The notes beneath the pieces are model-generated. The model had not been told where the DNA came from. It ran no database searches and saw nothing but the letters and a program-made list of their open reading frames with translations. A stretch of DNA of 64,000 nt from CAVUCE01 sp963739985 (lineage in GTDB: Bacteria > Bacteroidota > Ignavibacteria > Ignavibacteriales > Ignavibacteriaceae), in assembly GCA_963739985.1 (NCBI GenBank), contig CAVUCE010000021.1:1-64000 (forward strand). Direction: 5' to 3'. Positions within the stretch are counted from its first letter, which is position 1; the number at the start of each line of letters is the position of its first letter. Shown in pieces: positions 49,299-58,825 of this stretch. A program made the position numbers and the translations under genes.

Positions 49299-52200
49299 AT
49301 GAAAAAGCCTGCTCTTCTTTTTTCATTTCTAATTTTAATTATCTTTTCAATCCCGGCTCATGCTCAAATTGATGCTAGGATGCTTCAATATCCCGATGTT
49401 TCCAAAACTCAAATAGTTTTTGCTTACGGCGGCGATCTTTGGGTTGCTCCAAAAGAAGGTGGAGTTGCTAACAAACTTACAACTCCTGCGGGACAAGAAA
49501 TTCTTCCGCGCTTTTCTCCTGACGGCTCTCAAATTGCTTTTACCGGTGATTATGAAGGCAACATGGATATTTATGTTATTCCTTCCAAAGGCGGAATGCC
49601 TACAAGAGTTACTCATCAAGGAATGGCAGATAAAATGGTTTGCTGGTATCCTGATGGAAAAGATATTCTTTACGCTTCTTCAATGGAAAGCGGGAAACAA
49701 AGATTTGATCAATTTTACAAAGTAAAGCCGACAGGGGGAATGCCTGAGAAATTAGTTTTGCCGTATGGCGAATTTGCTTCAATATCACCAGATGGAAAAT
49801 CTATTGCATTTACACCGAGAACACGAGCTTTTAGAACCTGGAAACGTTATCGCGGCGGAATGGCTACGGATATTTGGGTTTATAATTTTGAAAAAGGTAC
49901 CGATGAAAATATAACTAATGAAGCTGCAAATGATGAATTTCCGATGTGGCATAAAAACATTATTTATTATTTATCGGATGCCGGCTCGGCTGAAAGAGCA
50001 AATATCTGGTCTTACGATGTTTCTACAAAAGTGAGAAAACAAATAACTGACTTTAAAGACTATGATGTTCATTTTCCTGCAATAGGTCCTGATGATATCG
50101 TTTTTGAAGCCGGCGGTAAATTATATCTTTTAGATCTGGCAACAGAAAAATATCATGAAGTAAAAATTAAAGTTTTAACTGATGAAATGACTTTAATGCC
50201 GAAAAGCGAGAATGTCGGGAAAGAAATTCAGAGTTTTGTTATTTCTCCTGATGGTAAACGCGGTTTATTTGAAGCAAGAGGAGATGTATTCTCTGTACCG
50301 GCAGAAAACGGAATAATAAAAGATATAACAAATACTTCCGGTTATGCGGAAAGATTTCCGGCATGGTCACCAAATGGAAAATATGTTGCTTACTGGAGTG
50401 ATCGTTCCGACAATTATGAATTAACCTTGAAAGATTTAACAGAACCTTCCAAAGAAAAGAAATTAACTTCATACGGAAATGGATATAGATATCAAATTTA
50501 CTGGTCGCCGGATAGTAAGAAAATGGCATTCATTGATAAAGCTATGGAAATTTATATCTATGATATGGATAAAGACAAAACCATAAAAGTGGATAAAGAA
50601 AAATATTATTACGAAGGCAATCTGGAAAACTTTACTCCATCATGGTCTTCCGACAGCAGATGGCTTGCATATCCAAAAGATTTAGATAATCAGCATTCTG
50701 CCATTTATGTTTTTGATACAAAAGAAGAAAAAGCTCATCAAGTTACAACGGGATATTACAGCGATAATTCTCCTGCTTTCGATCCCGACGGCAAATATCT
50801 TTACTTCACAACAAATAGAAGTTTGAGCCCTATTTATAGCGATATCCAGGATACATGGATTTATACTAACACTACAAAATTAGCTGCTGTTACTTTAACC
50901 AAGGACGAAGCTTCACCGCTTGCTCCTAAAAATGATACCGTTGCAATAAAATCGGATGATAAAGAAAAAGATAAAAAGGAAGACAAAAAAGAAGATAAGG
51001 AAAAGAAGGAAGAAAAATCAAAAGAGTTAAATATTGATTTTACTAATATTGCCGATAGAGTTGTAGTACTTCCTCCTGAAGCCGGTAATTATTCGAATGT
51101 TGAAGCCGTTTCCGGAAAAGTTGTATACTTAAAAACACCAAATACCGGCTCCGGCGAAAAATCCAAATCTGTTATTTATTATGATCTAGATAAACGCGAA
51201 GAAAAAACAATAGCTAGCGGAGTTGGAAATTATCTAATTTCTGCAGACGGTAAGAAAATGATGATTGAAAAATCCGGCTCATTCTTTATTACCGATATAG
51301 CTCCCGAGCAAAAACTTGATAAGAAAATGCCGACAGATCAAATGGAAATAACGGTTGTTCCAAGAGAAGAATGGCATCAAATATTTAATGACGTTTGGCG
51401 TTTTGAAAGAGATTTCTTCTACGACCCGCATATGCATGGCGTGGATTGGAACGAAATGAAAGATCGTTATGGAAAACTTATTGATTACGCTATAACCCGC
51501 TGGGACGTAAATTATGTTTTAGGTGAATTAATTGGTGAAATGAGTTCATCTCATACTTATGTAGGTGGCGGTGATACAGAAAAACCTGACAGAGAAACTG
51601 TCGGATATCTTGGAGTTGATTGGGAAGTAAGCAACGGCGCATACAAAATTAAGAAAATAATAAAAGGCGCTAAGTGGGATGTGGAGGACCGATCACCTTT
51701 AGATCAGCCGGGAGTTAATGTTAAAGAAGGAGATTATATTTTAGCAGTTAACGGCGTTCCTATGGATGTTACTAAAGATCCGTGGGCTGCTTTCCAGGGT
51801 TTGGCAGGCAAAACAGTTGAGCTAACTGTTAATAATAAACCTTCTATGGAGGGTGCTAGAACAGTTGTTGTTGAGACAATGAAAAATGAAACCAGATTAA
51901 GAAATCTTGCATGGATTGAAGCAAATCGTGAAAAAGTTGAAAAACAAACCGACGGAAAAATAGGTTATATATATGTTCCAGATACCGGGAGAAACGGACA
52001 AACCGAATTAGTAAGACAGTTTTCTGCACAAATTGATAAGCAAGGTTTAATTGTTGATGAAAGATTTAATAACGGTGGACAAATTCCTGATAGATTTATT
52101 GAATTGCTCAACAGAAAACCGCTTGCGTTTTTCGCAGTCAGAGACGGCGTAAATTGGAAATGGCCGCAAAATGCAGTATTCGGTCCCAAAGTAATGTTGA

Positions 52201-52553
52201 TTAACGGCTGGAGCGGCTCCGGCGGCGATGCTTTCCCGGATTTCTTCCGTAAAGCCGGATTAGGTAAATTAATTGGCGAAAGAACCTGGGGAGGTTTGAT
52301 CGGAATAAGCGGAGCTCCATCCTTAATTGACGGAGGTTATATAACAGTTCCTACATTTAGACAATATAATCCCAACGGAACATGGTTTGCCGAAGGACAT
52401 GGCGTTGATCCTGATATAAAAGTTGTTAACGATCCTGCGCAAATGGTAAAAGGCATTGATCCTCAATTAGAAAAAGCGATTGATGTTGTAATGCAGGAAT
52501 TAAAATCGAATCCGCCTGTTAACCCGAAACAACCGCCGTATCAGAAAAGATAA
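49299..52553 (+). CDS. Tricorn-like S41 family peptidase with PDZ domain
   Basis: The 1084-residue protein has a signal peptide (ending PAHAQ) and WD40/PD40-type propeller repeats typical of tricorn homologues (ILPRFSPDGSQIAFTGDYEG, FPAWSPNGKYVAYWSD, YQIYWSPDSKKMAF). A very lysine- and glutamate-rich linker lies at about 550-580. Then come a core domain, a PDZ domain (about 780-870; VKEGDYILAVNGVPM) and the S41 catalytic domain. The likely nucleophile Ser is in NGWSGSGGDAFPDFF (near residue 970) and the His in SSSHTYVGGGD (near 750). It is exported and probably degrades peptides in the periplasm. A strong hairpin terminator follows the stop codon. Confidence 0.92.
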   Translation: MKKPALLFSFLILIIFSIPAHAQIDARMLQYPDVSKTQIVFAYGGDLWVAPKEGGVANKLTTPAGQEILPRFSPDGSQIAFTGDYEGNMDIYVIPSKGGMPTRVTHQGMADKMVCWYPDGKDILYASSMESGKQRFDQFYKVKPTGGMPEKLVLPYGEFASISPDGKSIAFTPRTRAFRTWKRYRGGMATDIWVYNFEKGTDENITNEAANDEFPMWHKNIIYYLSDAGSAERANIWSYDVSTKVRKQITDFKDYDVHFPAIGPDDIVFEAGGKLYLLDLATEKYHEVKIKVLTDEMTLMPKSENVGKEIQSFVISPDGKRGLFEARGDVFSVPAENGIIKDITNTSGYAERFPAWSPNGKYVAYWSDRSDNYELTLKDLTEPSKEKKLTSYGNGYRYQIYWSPDSKKMAFIDKAMEIYIYDMDKDKTIKVDKEKYYYEGNLENFTPSWSSDSRWLAYPKDLDNQHSAIYVFDTKEEKAHQVTTGYYSDNSPAFDPDGKYLYFTTNRSLSPIYSDIQDTWIYTNTTKLAAVTLTKDEASPLAPKNDTVAIKSDDKEKDKKEDKKEDKEKKEEKSKELNIDFTNIADRVVVLPPEAGNYSNVEAVSGKVVYLKTPNTGSGEKSKSVIYYDLDKREEKTIASGVGNYLISADGKKMMIEKSGSFFITDIAPEQKLDKKMPTDQMEITVVPREEWHQIFNDVWRFERDFFYDPHMHGVDWNEMKDRYGKLIDYAITRWDVNYVLGELIGEMSSSHTYVGGGDTEKPDRETVGYLGVDWEVSNGAYKIKKIIKGAKWDVEDRSPLDQPGVNVKEGDYILAVNGVPMDVTKDPWAAFQGLAGKTVELTVNNKPSMEGARTVVVETMKNETRLRNLAWIEANREKVEKQTDGKIGYIYVPDTGRNGQTELVRQFSAQIDKQGLIVDERFNNGGQIPDRFIELLNRKPLAFFAVRDGVNWKWPQNAVFGPKVMLINGWSGSGGDAFPDFFRKAGLGKLIGERTWGGLIGISGAPSLIDGGYITVPTFRQYNPNGTWFAEGHGVDPDIKVVNDPAQMVKGIDPQLEKAIDVVMQELKSNPPVNPKQPPYQKR

Positions 52554-52581
52554 ATGTTTTTTTAATATGGTTTGAGTAATT

Positions 52582-52625
52582 AAAAAGGAGAAGTCTAGAG
52601 GTTCATATGGCTTCTCCTTTTTTTT
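52582..52625 (+). terminator. Rho-independent terminator after the tricorn-like gene
   Basis: A perfect 12-bp stem, AAAAAGGAGAAG (52582-52593) with CTTCTCCTTTTT (52611-52622), loop of 17 bases, continuing in a T run. It lies 30 bases after the stop codon. Confidence 0.85.
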
Positions 52626-52820
52626 GTATTTCGAAGTAGGAATAATTCGCAAGTTGTCCCTCAAATATTATAAATTGAACATCATTAAAAATTAATATTG
52701 TTAAATAACTAAAATTTAGTAAGTTTTATTAATTCCAATTTAGGTTTGCCTGCAAAAAAAATAAAACGATATTCATCATAAATTGCTTGTATTTGTAATA
52801 GATTAAAATTATAAAATGTT

Positions 52821-53738
52821 ATGATTGAAATAAAAAATATTGTAAAACACTTTTCTACAACCACAGCATTGAACGGAGTAAATCTTAATATTAAAAATAA
52901 AGATTTTTTCGGGTTACTTGGTCCAAACGGCGCCGGTAAATCTACTTTAATGAATTTGCTGATCGGATATTTAGATTCCGACGATGGCGAAATTAGGGTT
53001 GATGGAGAAGTTATTAAGAAAGATAATCTAAGTATTAGAAATAAAATTGGATTAGTTCCGCAATCAATCTCGCTTTATGATGATATTTCCGCAATAGAAA
53101 ATTTGGAAATATTCGGATCCTTTTACGGGATAAAAAAGAATCTACTAAGAGCTGTTATTGCCGAAAACTTAAACAGGGTTCAATTATTTGAAAGAAGAAA
53201 AGATAAGGTAAAAAATTTTTCCGGGGGAATGAAAAGAAGATTGAACATTGCCGCAAGTTTACTTCACGATCCCGATATACTTCTCTGCGATGAACCCACA
53301 GTCGGGGTCGATCCACAATCGAGAAATGCAATTTTTGATTATTTGTTAAAGTTGAATAATGAAGGCAAAACCATAGTTTATACAACTCATTACATGGAAG
53401 AAGCTGCAAGACTTTGTAATAATATTGCAATAATAGATGCCGGAAAAATTATTGCCGAAGGAACTCTCGATCAATTGCTTGAAAAACTTCCATATGATCA
53501 GACTATTCTAATTAGTAAAAATCCAAACACAGAAAATAAATTGGAATTCTTTAAAGCATTCGGAACAATAATAAATGACCAGGAAAAATATGAGCTTAAA
53601 CCGGAAAATGATTTAAAGCTGTCTGAATTTTTCAAAGTCATAGAAGAAAAAGAGATAAGTTACAATTCCATTGATTTGAAAAAACCTACTTTAGAAGCGT
53701 TATTTCTTCATTTAACCGGCAGGAGGCTTAGAGATTGA
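52821..53738 (+). CDS. ABC transporter ATP-binding protein (ABC-2 exporter)
   Basis: 305 residues with Walker A GPNGAGKST (about 36-44), Q-loop LVPQSISL, signature NFSGGMKRRLNIA, Walker B ILLCDEPTVGVD and H-loop VYTTHYMEEA. The C-terminal 85 residues form the extra domain of drug- and Na+-export type ATPases (CcmA/NatA-like). It ends in an overlap with the permease gene (TTGA), so the two are translationally coupled and form one exporter. The substrate is unknown. Confidence 0.93.
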   Translation: MIEIKNIVKHFSTTTALNGVNLNIKNKDFFGLLGPNGAGKSTLMNLLIGYLDSDDGEIRVDGEVIKKDNLSIRNKIGLVPQSISLYDDISAIENLEIFGSFYGIKKNLLRAVIAENLNRVQLFERRKDKVKNFSGGMKRRLNIAASLLHDPDILLCDEPTVGVDPQSRNAIFDYLLKLNNEGKTIVYTTHYMEEAARLCNNIAIIDAGKIIAEGTLDQLLEKLPYDQTILISKNPNTENKLEFFKAFGTIINDQEKYELKPENDLKLSEFFKVIEEKEISYNSIDLKKPTLEALFLHLTGRRLRD

Positions 53739-55051
53739 AGACAGTATTAAGCTTAGTCAAAAAAGACTTCAGGTTATTTTTTCATGATAAACCCGCAATG
53801 GGCTTGACTTTTATAGTTCCCGTAGCTTTAATTTTTTTATTCGGTTCAATATTCGGCGGAACAAGTAATACTCCTACCGGAATAAACATAGCTTTCTTAA
53901 ATAACAGTAATTCAAAAGTTGCGCAAAAACTCGAATCTGTTCTCGATACAACAAATACTTTTAAGCTGATAAAAGATTATTCGGACGATAAAGGTAACAA
54001 AGTAAAATTTGATACAAACTCAGTTAAAGATTATGTGAAAAAAGGTAATGTTTCTGCAGCCCTGGTTATTCCCGAAGATGCATTTACCGACACTTCAACA
54101 GGATTTAAAATTAGATTTTATTACGATCCCAAAAACGAAATTGAAATGCAGACTATTGAAGGGCTGATGCAAAAGACAATTATGTCCCAGATGCCGAGCA
54201 TTTTTATGGCGAGTATGCAACATCGTGCAAAAGCAACTTTAGGCGTAAACCAGGGGATGAATTTTAATAAAAAAATAGCATCGGTAATTAGTAAATATTA
54301 TAAAGTTGATACATCGAAAATATTAAACAACATGAACAATTACGGCTCAATGGATTCTATGAGTAGCGATTCAATTACGAATAAATCAAACTTCTTTAAT
54401 AACATATTAAATTTTCAGAAAGTACAGCTTGTTGGAAAAGACATTAACAACCCGGGTGCAACAAGGAGCGTAGGCGGCTGGGCAATGATGTTTCTTCTTT
54501 TCACTATTACTGCCGCTTCAACTTCTTTATTTGATGAAAACAAAAGCGGTGTTGTCCAGAGAATATTAGCCGCACCTGTTTCAAGGGTACAAATTCTCTG
54601 GGGAAAATATTTGTATAATATTACTCTCGGATGTATCCAGCTGACGGTTTTATTTTTTACAGGCTACATATTTTTCAATATTGATATATTTTCAAATTTC
54701 TTCAATTTATTTTTAATTATAATTGCCTCGGCGGCAGCAAGTACGGCATTTGGAATGCTGCTTGCAGCTTTCAGTAAAACTTCGGCTCAAGCAAACGGAT
54801 TAGGAACATTCTTAATTTTAACTATGAGTGCAATAGGCGGAGCCTGGTTCCCGACATTCATTCTACCGCATTTCATACAAGTACTCAGCAAAGGCACAAT
54901 TGTTTACTGGTCGATCGAAGGATTTTTAGCGGTACTTTGGCGAAATGCTAGTACTGTTGAAATACTGCCTTACATCGGTGTGTTGTTAGGAATTTCAGCG
55001 GTCGTAAATTTTGTAAGCGTTTTACAGTTTAAGAAAGGTAACATTTTTTAG
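53735..55051 (+). CDS. ABC-2 type transporter permease
   Basis: 438 residues from a TTG that overlaps the upstream TGA. One N-terminal TM helix (GLTFIVPVALIFLFGSIFGG), a large extracytoplasmic domain (about 45-245), then about five TM helices at 248-430, including the ABC-2 signature region (GVVQRILAAPVSRVQILWGKY). The organisation is that of NatB/YhfP-like or LPS-associated ABC-2 export permeases. It works with the preceding ATPase. Convergent with the toxin gene, whose stop is 16 bases away. Confidence 0.9.
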   Translation: MKTVLSLVKKDFRLFFHDKPAMGLTFIVPVALIFLFGSIFGGTSNTPTGINIAFLNNSNSKVAQKLESVLDTTNTFKLIKDYSDDKGNKVKFDTNSVKDYVKKGNVSAALVIPEDAFTDTSTGFKIRFYYDPKNEIEMQTIEGLMQKTIMSQMPSIFMASMQHRAKATLGVNQGMNFNKKIASVISKYYKVDTSKILNNMNNYGSMDSMSSDSITNKSNFFNNILNFQKVQLVGKDINNPGATRSVGGWAMMFLLFTITAASTSLFDENKSGVVQRILAAPVSRVQILWGKYLYNITLGCIQLTVLFFTGYIFFNIDIFSNFFNLFLIIIASAAASTAFGMLLAAFSKTSAQANGLGTFLILTMSAIGGAWFPTFILPHFIQVLSKGTIVYWSIEGFLAVLWRNASTVEILPYIGVLLGISAVVNFVSVLQFKKGNIF

Positions 55052-55067
55052 AAGCAATGATTAGAAT

Positions 55068-55481
55068 TTACCAGACAGTCTCAATCAATTTTGACTTTCT
55101 GATATTTTTATCGGCTGTAATCAAAACCGTGTTATTCATAATAGCTGTCGCACAAATCACTCTATCCGCCGGATCATTATTTAAAGCTGCGGGCAAGTTA
55201 GTTGATAATTCAGCAATATCAGGAGTTATCCCTTTGAAGATGTAATTGCCGGAATGTTTTAGCAATCTTATAAATTCTGAATACGTCACATCAATTTCAA
55301 ATCTTTTCTTCTTAATTAGCATGGCAATTTCCCATAATGAAATTTCACAGAATATCATTCCGTCATTTTCATTAGCCTCACTTATAGCTTTTTTTGCTTT
55401 TTTGCTAAGTTTAGAAGGTTTTAATGCGTCCCAAATAATTACATGTGTGTCAACAGTTATCACTAATTCATAGCCTTCCAT
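55068..55481 (-). CDS. PIN-domain toxin (VapC-type)
   Basis: 137 residues with the acidic PIN active-site residues in order: VDTHVIIWDAL (Asp, about residue 11), IFCEISLWEIAML (Glu, about 44), and ADRVICATAI with a following ITADKNIRK (Asp residues, about 102 and 120). Established family role: an RNase toxin that cuts tRNA or rRNA. The start overlaps the antitoxin gene by 19 bases; a GTG at the VITVDTH position is an alternative start. Paired with the Phd/YefM-like antitoxin just upstream. Confidence 0.87.
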   Translation of the reverse strand: MEGYELVITVDTHVIIWDALKPSKLSKKAKKAISEANENDGMIFCEISLWEIAMLIKKKRFEIDVTYSEFIRLLKHSGNYIFKGITPDIAELSTNLPAALNNDPADRVICATAIMNNTVLITADKNIRKSKLIETVW

Positions 55482-55693
55482 TTTTCATCAATAGGTGAAA
55501 TTAAATCACCAATTACAGCTTTTTTCCTTAAGTCTTTTAATTTCTTTTGTGCATCTTCTTTTTCGAAGTCAGGCGGAACTAATTTAGCTACAATTTTTCC
55601 TCTTGATGTAATTGTAATTTCGCTACCACCTTCAATTTGTTTTAATACTTTCATCAAATTGGAGCGTAACTCACTGACAGCGATTTTATTCAT
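55463..55693 (-). CDS. Phd/YefM-type antitoxin
   Basis: 76 residues from the ATG at 55693: MNKIAVSELRSNLMKVLKQI, then the ITSRGKIVAKLVPP strand typical of Phd/YefM DNA-binding domains, and a C-terminal toxin-neutralising tail (DLISPIDEKWKAMN). Upstream in-frame codons were rejected because they cross the 20-bp palindrome expected to be the operator. Cotranscribed with the PIN toxin and, by analogy with the family, an autorepressor. Confidence 0.85.
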   Translation of the reverse strand: MNKIAVSELRSNLMKVLKQIEGGSEITITSRGKIVAKLVPPDFEKEDAQKKLKDLRKKAVIGDLISPIDEKWKAMN

Positions 55694-55705
55694 AAGTATT
55701 CCCAT

Positions 55706-55725
55706 TTTTAATTGTACAATTAAAA
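55706..55725. promoter_or_regulatory. Perfect 20-bp palindrome upstream of the toxin-antitoxin operon
   Basis: TTTTAATTGTACAATTAAAA, perfect dyad, 12 bases upstream of the antitoxin ATG. Position and symmetry fit an operator for Phd/YefM autorepression. Confidence 0.6.
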
Positions 55726-55842
55726 CGTACAAATGAAATTTCAAAAAATCAAGAGTAAATGTTTTATAATATTGAATCGAGGGAAGACAATTCGACATAA
55801 TTTTTAATATTTCTATCACAGTTTAGATTGAAATATTTTACT

Positions 55843-55850
55843 TATCTTTG
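55843..55850 (+). promoter_or_regulatory. Candidate -7 box of the 5'-nucleotidase gene
   Basis: TATCTTTG matches the Bacteroidetes -7 consensus TAnnTTTG, with a TTTAGATTG stretch about 20 bases upstream in the -33 position. It lies 37 bases before the ATG at 55887 and argues against the in-frame TTG at 55848, which would lie within it. Confidence 0.45.
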
Positions 55851-55886
55851 AAAACAAAATTGAAAATTATCGAAAATGGAATTGCT

Positions 55887-57644
55887 ATGAAAAAATCATC
55901 TATCAAAGTTGCAGCGTTATTGCTTATATGTTTTCCTTTTACATTTCTTCATGCCCAAACAGTGAAACTTAAATTTATTGAAACAAGTGATATTCACGGT
56001 TCACTTTTTCCGTGGGATTTTAAAAACGATAAACCGGCGGAAACTTCTTTAGCTCAAGTATATTCTTATGTAAAACAGCAAAGAGCACAAAAAGATCAAA
56101 GCGTTGTATTGCTGGACGACGGCGACATTCTACAAGGTCAGCCCGTGGTTTATTATTATAATTTTGAAAAAACCAAAGTCGAACATATTTGTGCTCGAGT
56201 TATGAATTACATGAAATATGATGCCGCTACAGTTGGAAATCACGATATAGAACCCGGACATCCTGTTTACGATAAATTAGATAAAGAATTTAATTTCCCA
56301 TGGATGGCGGCAAATGCCGTAGATGTAAAAACCGGGAAACCTTATTTCAAACCTTATACGATAATTGAAAAGAACGGAATTAAAATTGCGATACTTGGGC
56401 AAATTACTCCGGGTATTCCGAATTGGCTTCCTAAAAAAATCTGGAGCGGAATAGATTTTCAGGACATGATTTTGACCGCTAAAAAATGGGTAAAAATTAT
56501 TAAGGAAAAAGAAAAGCCCGATCTATTAATCGGTTTATTCCATTCCGGCGTTGAAGCAAATTATAACGGACAAACTGCGGACATGCCGAGAAATGAAAAC
56601 GCTTCACAACTTGTCGCCGAACAAGTCCCGGGCTTTGATGTCGTTTTTGTCGGTCATGATCATCACGGCTGGAATTATTGGGTAAAAGATAAAAACGGCA
56701 AAAAAGTTCTTATACTCGGAACAATAAATGCCGCACGCACAATTACTGAAGCAACCATTGAAATGAAAAAAGAAAACGGGGAATGGCAGAAAAACATTTC
56801 CGGGAAGGTTTTGGATGTAAGAGATTTTAAACCGGATCAGGCTTATATGAAAAAATTCGCTTCGGTTATAAAGGAAGTAAAAGCTTACGTTTCAAAGCCG
56901 ATTGGTAAATTCACTGAAACAATTTCTACTAAGGAATCTCTGTTCGGAGATTCTCCTTTTGTTGATTTAATTCAACACATTCAGTTAGAATTAACTAAGG
57001 CGGATGTATCTTTTGCCGCACCCCTATCATATAATGCAGAAATTAATAAAGGTGAAGTTTACGTGCGCGATATGTTCAATCTATACAAATACGAAAATCT
57101 GCTGTACACGATGAAACTATCCGGTCAGGAAATAAAAGATTATCTTGAGTATTCTTACGGAAGATGGTTTAACCAAATGAGAAATGAAAATGATCATTTA
57201 TTAAGCTTTAAACGAGATTCTACGGGAAATATAATCTCGTCTCACAGCCATCCACAATTAACTGCAAGCTATTATAATTTTTCTTCTGCCGCGGGAATAA
57301 ATTATACTGTTGATGTTTCAAAACCTGCCGGAGGAAGAGTTACAATTACTTCAATGTCGAATGGCAAACCTTTTGACCTAAATAAATATTATAATGTTGC
57401 TATAAATTCGTATCGCGGAAACGGCGGAGGCGGACATTTAACTCTCGGTGCCAAAATTCCGGAAGATAAAATTGCAGATCGTATTATTACCTCAACACAA
57501 AAAGATTTGCGTTATTACTTAATGAAATGGATTGAAAAACATAAGATTGTATCACCTAAGTTTTTAAAAAATTGGAAAGTTATTCCTACTAATTGGTGGG
57601 AAAAAGGAAAAGAAAAAGATTATAAGTTATTATTCGGTAACTAA
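55887..57644 (+). CDS. Metallophosphatase / 5'-nucleotidase family exported protein
   Basis: 585 residues from the ATG at 55887, which opens a signal peptide (MKKSSIKVAALLLICFPFTF, ending LHAQ). Calcineurin-like metal motifs in order: ETSDIHGSLFPWD, LLDDGDILQGQP, TVGNHDIE, LFHSG, and VGHDHHGW (residues about 25-265). The 5'-nucleotidase C-terminal substrate domain follows (about 330-545; RDMFNLYKYENLLYTMKLSG and NSYRGNGGGGHL). Reaction: hydrolysis of nucleotides or 2',3'-cyclic nucleotides in the periplasm. Transcribed away from the toxin-antitoxin pair. Confidence 0.9.
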   Translation: MKKSSIKVAALLLICFPFTFLHAQTVKLKFIETSDIHGSLFPWDFKNDKPAETSLAQVYSYVKQQRAQKDQSVVLLDDGDILQGQPVVYYYNFEKTKVEHICARVMNYMKYDAATVGNHDIEPGHPVYDKLDKEFNFPWMAANAVDVKTGKPYFKPYTIIEKNGIKIAILGQITPGIPNWLPKKIWSGIDFQDMILTAKKWVKIIKEKEKPDLLIGLFHSGVEANYNGQTADMPRNENASQLVAEQVPGFDVVFVGHDHHGWNYWVKDKNGKKVLILGTINAARTITEATIEMKKENGEWQKNISGKVLDVRDFKPDQAYMKKFASVIKEVKAYVSKPIGKFTETISTKESLFGDSPFVDLIQHIQLELTKADVSFAAPLSYNAEINKGEVYVRDMFNLYKYENLLYTMKLSGQEIKDYLEYSYGRWFNQMRNENDHLLSFKRDSTGNIISSHSHPQLTASYYNFSSAAGINYTVDVSKPAGGRVTITSMSNGKPFDLNKYYNVAINSYRGNGGGGHLTLGAKIPEDKIADRIITSTQKDLRYYLMKWIEKHKIVSPKFLKNWKVIPTNWWEKGKEKDYKLLFGN

Positions 57645-57660
57645 ATTTGTAGAATGATGT

Positions 57661-57700
57661 GGCGGGTTTATAACAAAAAGTATCATTAATCCCGCCTTTT
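57661..57700 (+). terminator. Probable terminator after the 5'-nucleotidase gene
   Basis: GGCGGG (57661-57666) pairs with CCCGCC (57691-57696), followed by TTTT. The loop is long (24 bases), so the call is moderate. It lies 17 bases after the stop. Confidence 0.5.
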
Positions 57701-57785
57701 GTATGCGTCTCTTCATACTTTCTCATCTTATGTTAACATCATAAATTTTGTCACGCATTTAAATTAATATATGAAAGGATTAACA

Positions 57786-58775
57786 ATGGAAAAGAGAGGA
57801 TTGGGAAAAAGTGGACTTGAAGTTTCTGCACTCGGACTTGGATGTATGGGAATGAGCTTTGCTTTTCCGCCGTATCCGGAAAAAAAGGAGATGATTTCGT
57901 TAATTAGAAAGGCTGTAGAACTCGGCGTTACATTCTTCGATACTGCTGAAGCTTACGGCCCTTATGTAAATGAAGAACTTGTTGGCGAAGCACTTGAACC
58001 TCTTCGCGATCAGGTAGTGATAGCAACTAAATTCGGTTTTAAATTTGAGTCCGATGGCAAACAAGCAGGACAGAACAGCCGTCCGGAACATATCAGGGAA
58101 GTTGCAGAAGCTTCGCTAAAAAGACTCAGGACTGATAGAATAGATCTTTTCTATCAACACCGTGTTGATACAAATGTGCAGATTGAAGATGTTGCTGGAA
58201 CTGTAAAAGATTTAATTAAAGAAGGAAAAGTTAAGCATTTTGGACTTTCGGAAGCAGGTGCACAAATTATCCGTCGGGCACATGCTGTTCAGCCGGTAAC
58301 AGCTTTACAAAGCGAATACTCATTGTGGTGGCGGGAACCTGAAGAAGTAATATTGCCTGTGCTTGAGGAACTTGGAATCGGGTTCGTACCTTTCAGTCCG
58401 CTTGGCAGAGGATTTCTTACTGGAAAAATTAATGAAGATACTACTTTTGAAAAAGGCGATTTCCGCAATATACTTCCCCGTTTTACGTCGAAGGCACGAA
58501 AAGCAAACCAGGCTTTAGTTGATCTTATTGCTCAAATAGCAAAAAGTAAAAATGTTACTCCTGCACAAATTGCTTTATCATGGCTGCTTGCAAAGAAGCC
58601 GTGGATAGTTCCGATTCCGGGAACGACGAAGCTTAATCGCTTAGAAGAAAACATTGGCAGTGCTGGCGTGGAACTTTCCTCTGATGAGTTAAAAAAGATT
58701 CAGGAAATTCTCTCTAAGATCTCGATAATTGGTGAACGCTATCCGGAAAGTGTACAAAAAACCATTAACAGATAA
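57786..58775 (+). CDS. Aldo/keto reductase
   Basis: 329 residues from the ATG at 57786, which has GAAAGGA upstream; the ATG at 57771 would put the Shine-Dalgarno inside the gene. The catalytic tetrad is visible: Asp and Tyr in FFDTAEAYGPYVNE, Lys in IATKFGF, His in FYQHRVDT. The C-terminal NADP-binding part has IPIPGTTKLNRLEENI-type sequence. Resembles the YajO/IolS-like AKR13 group. First gene of a four-gene redox cluster with two SDRs and a cupin. Confidence 0.92.
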   Translation: MEKRGLGKSGLEVSALGLGCMGMSFAFPPYPEKKEMISLIRKAVELGVTFFDTAEAYGPYVNEELVGEALEPLRDQVVIATKFGFKFESDGKQAGQNSRPEHIREVAEASLKRLRTDRIDLFYQHRVDTNVQIEDVAGTVKDLIKEGKVKHFGLSEAGAQIIRRAHAVQPVTALQSEYSLWWREPEEVILPVLEELGIGFVPFSPLGRGFLTGKINEDTTFEKGDFRNILPRFTSKARKANQALVDLIAQIAKSKNVTPAQIALSWLLAKKPWIVPIPGTTKLNRLEENIGSAGVELSSDELKKIQEILSKISIIGERYPESVQKTINR

Positions 58776-58825
58776 ATTTAAAAAATATGGAAAAAATAAT
58801 TTTATAAAAATAGAAAAGGATTAAA

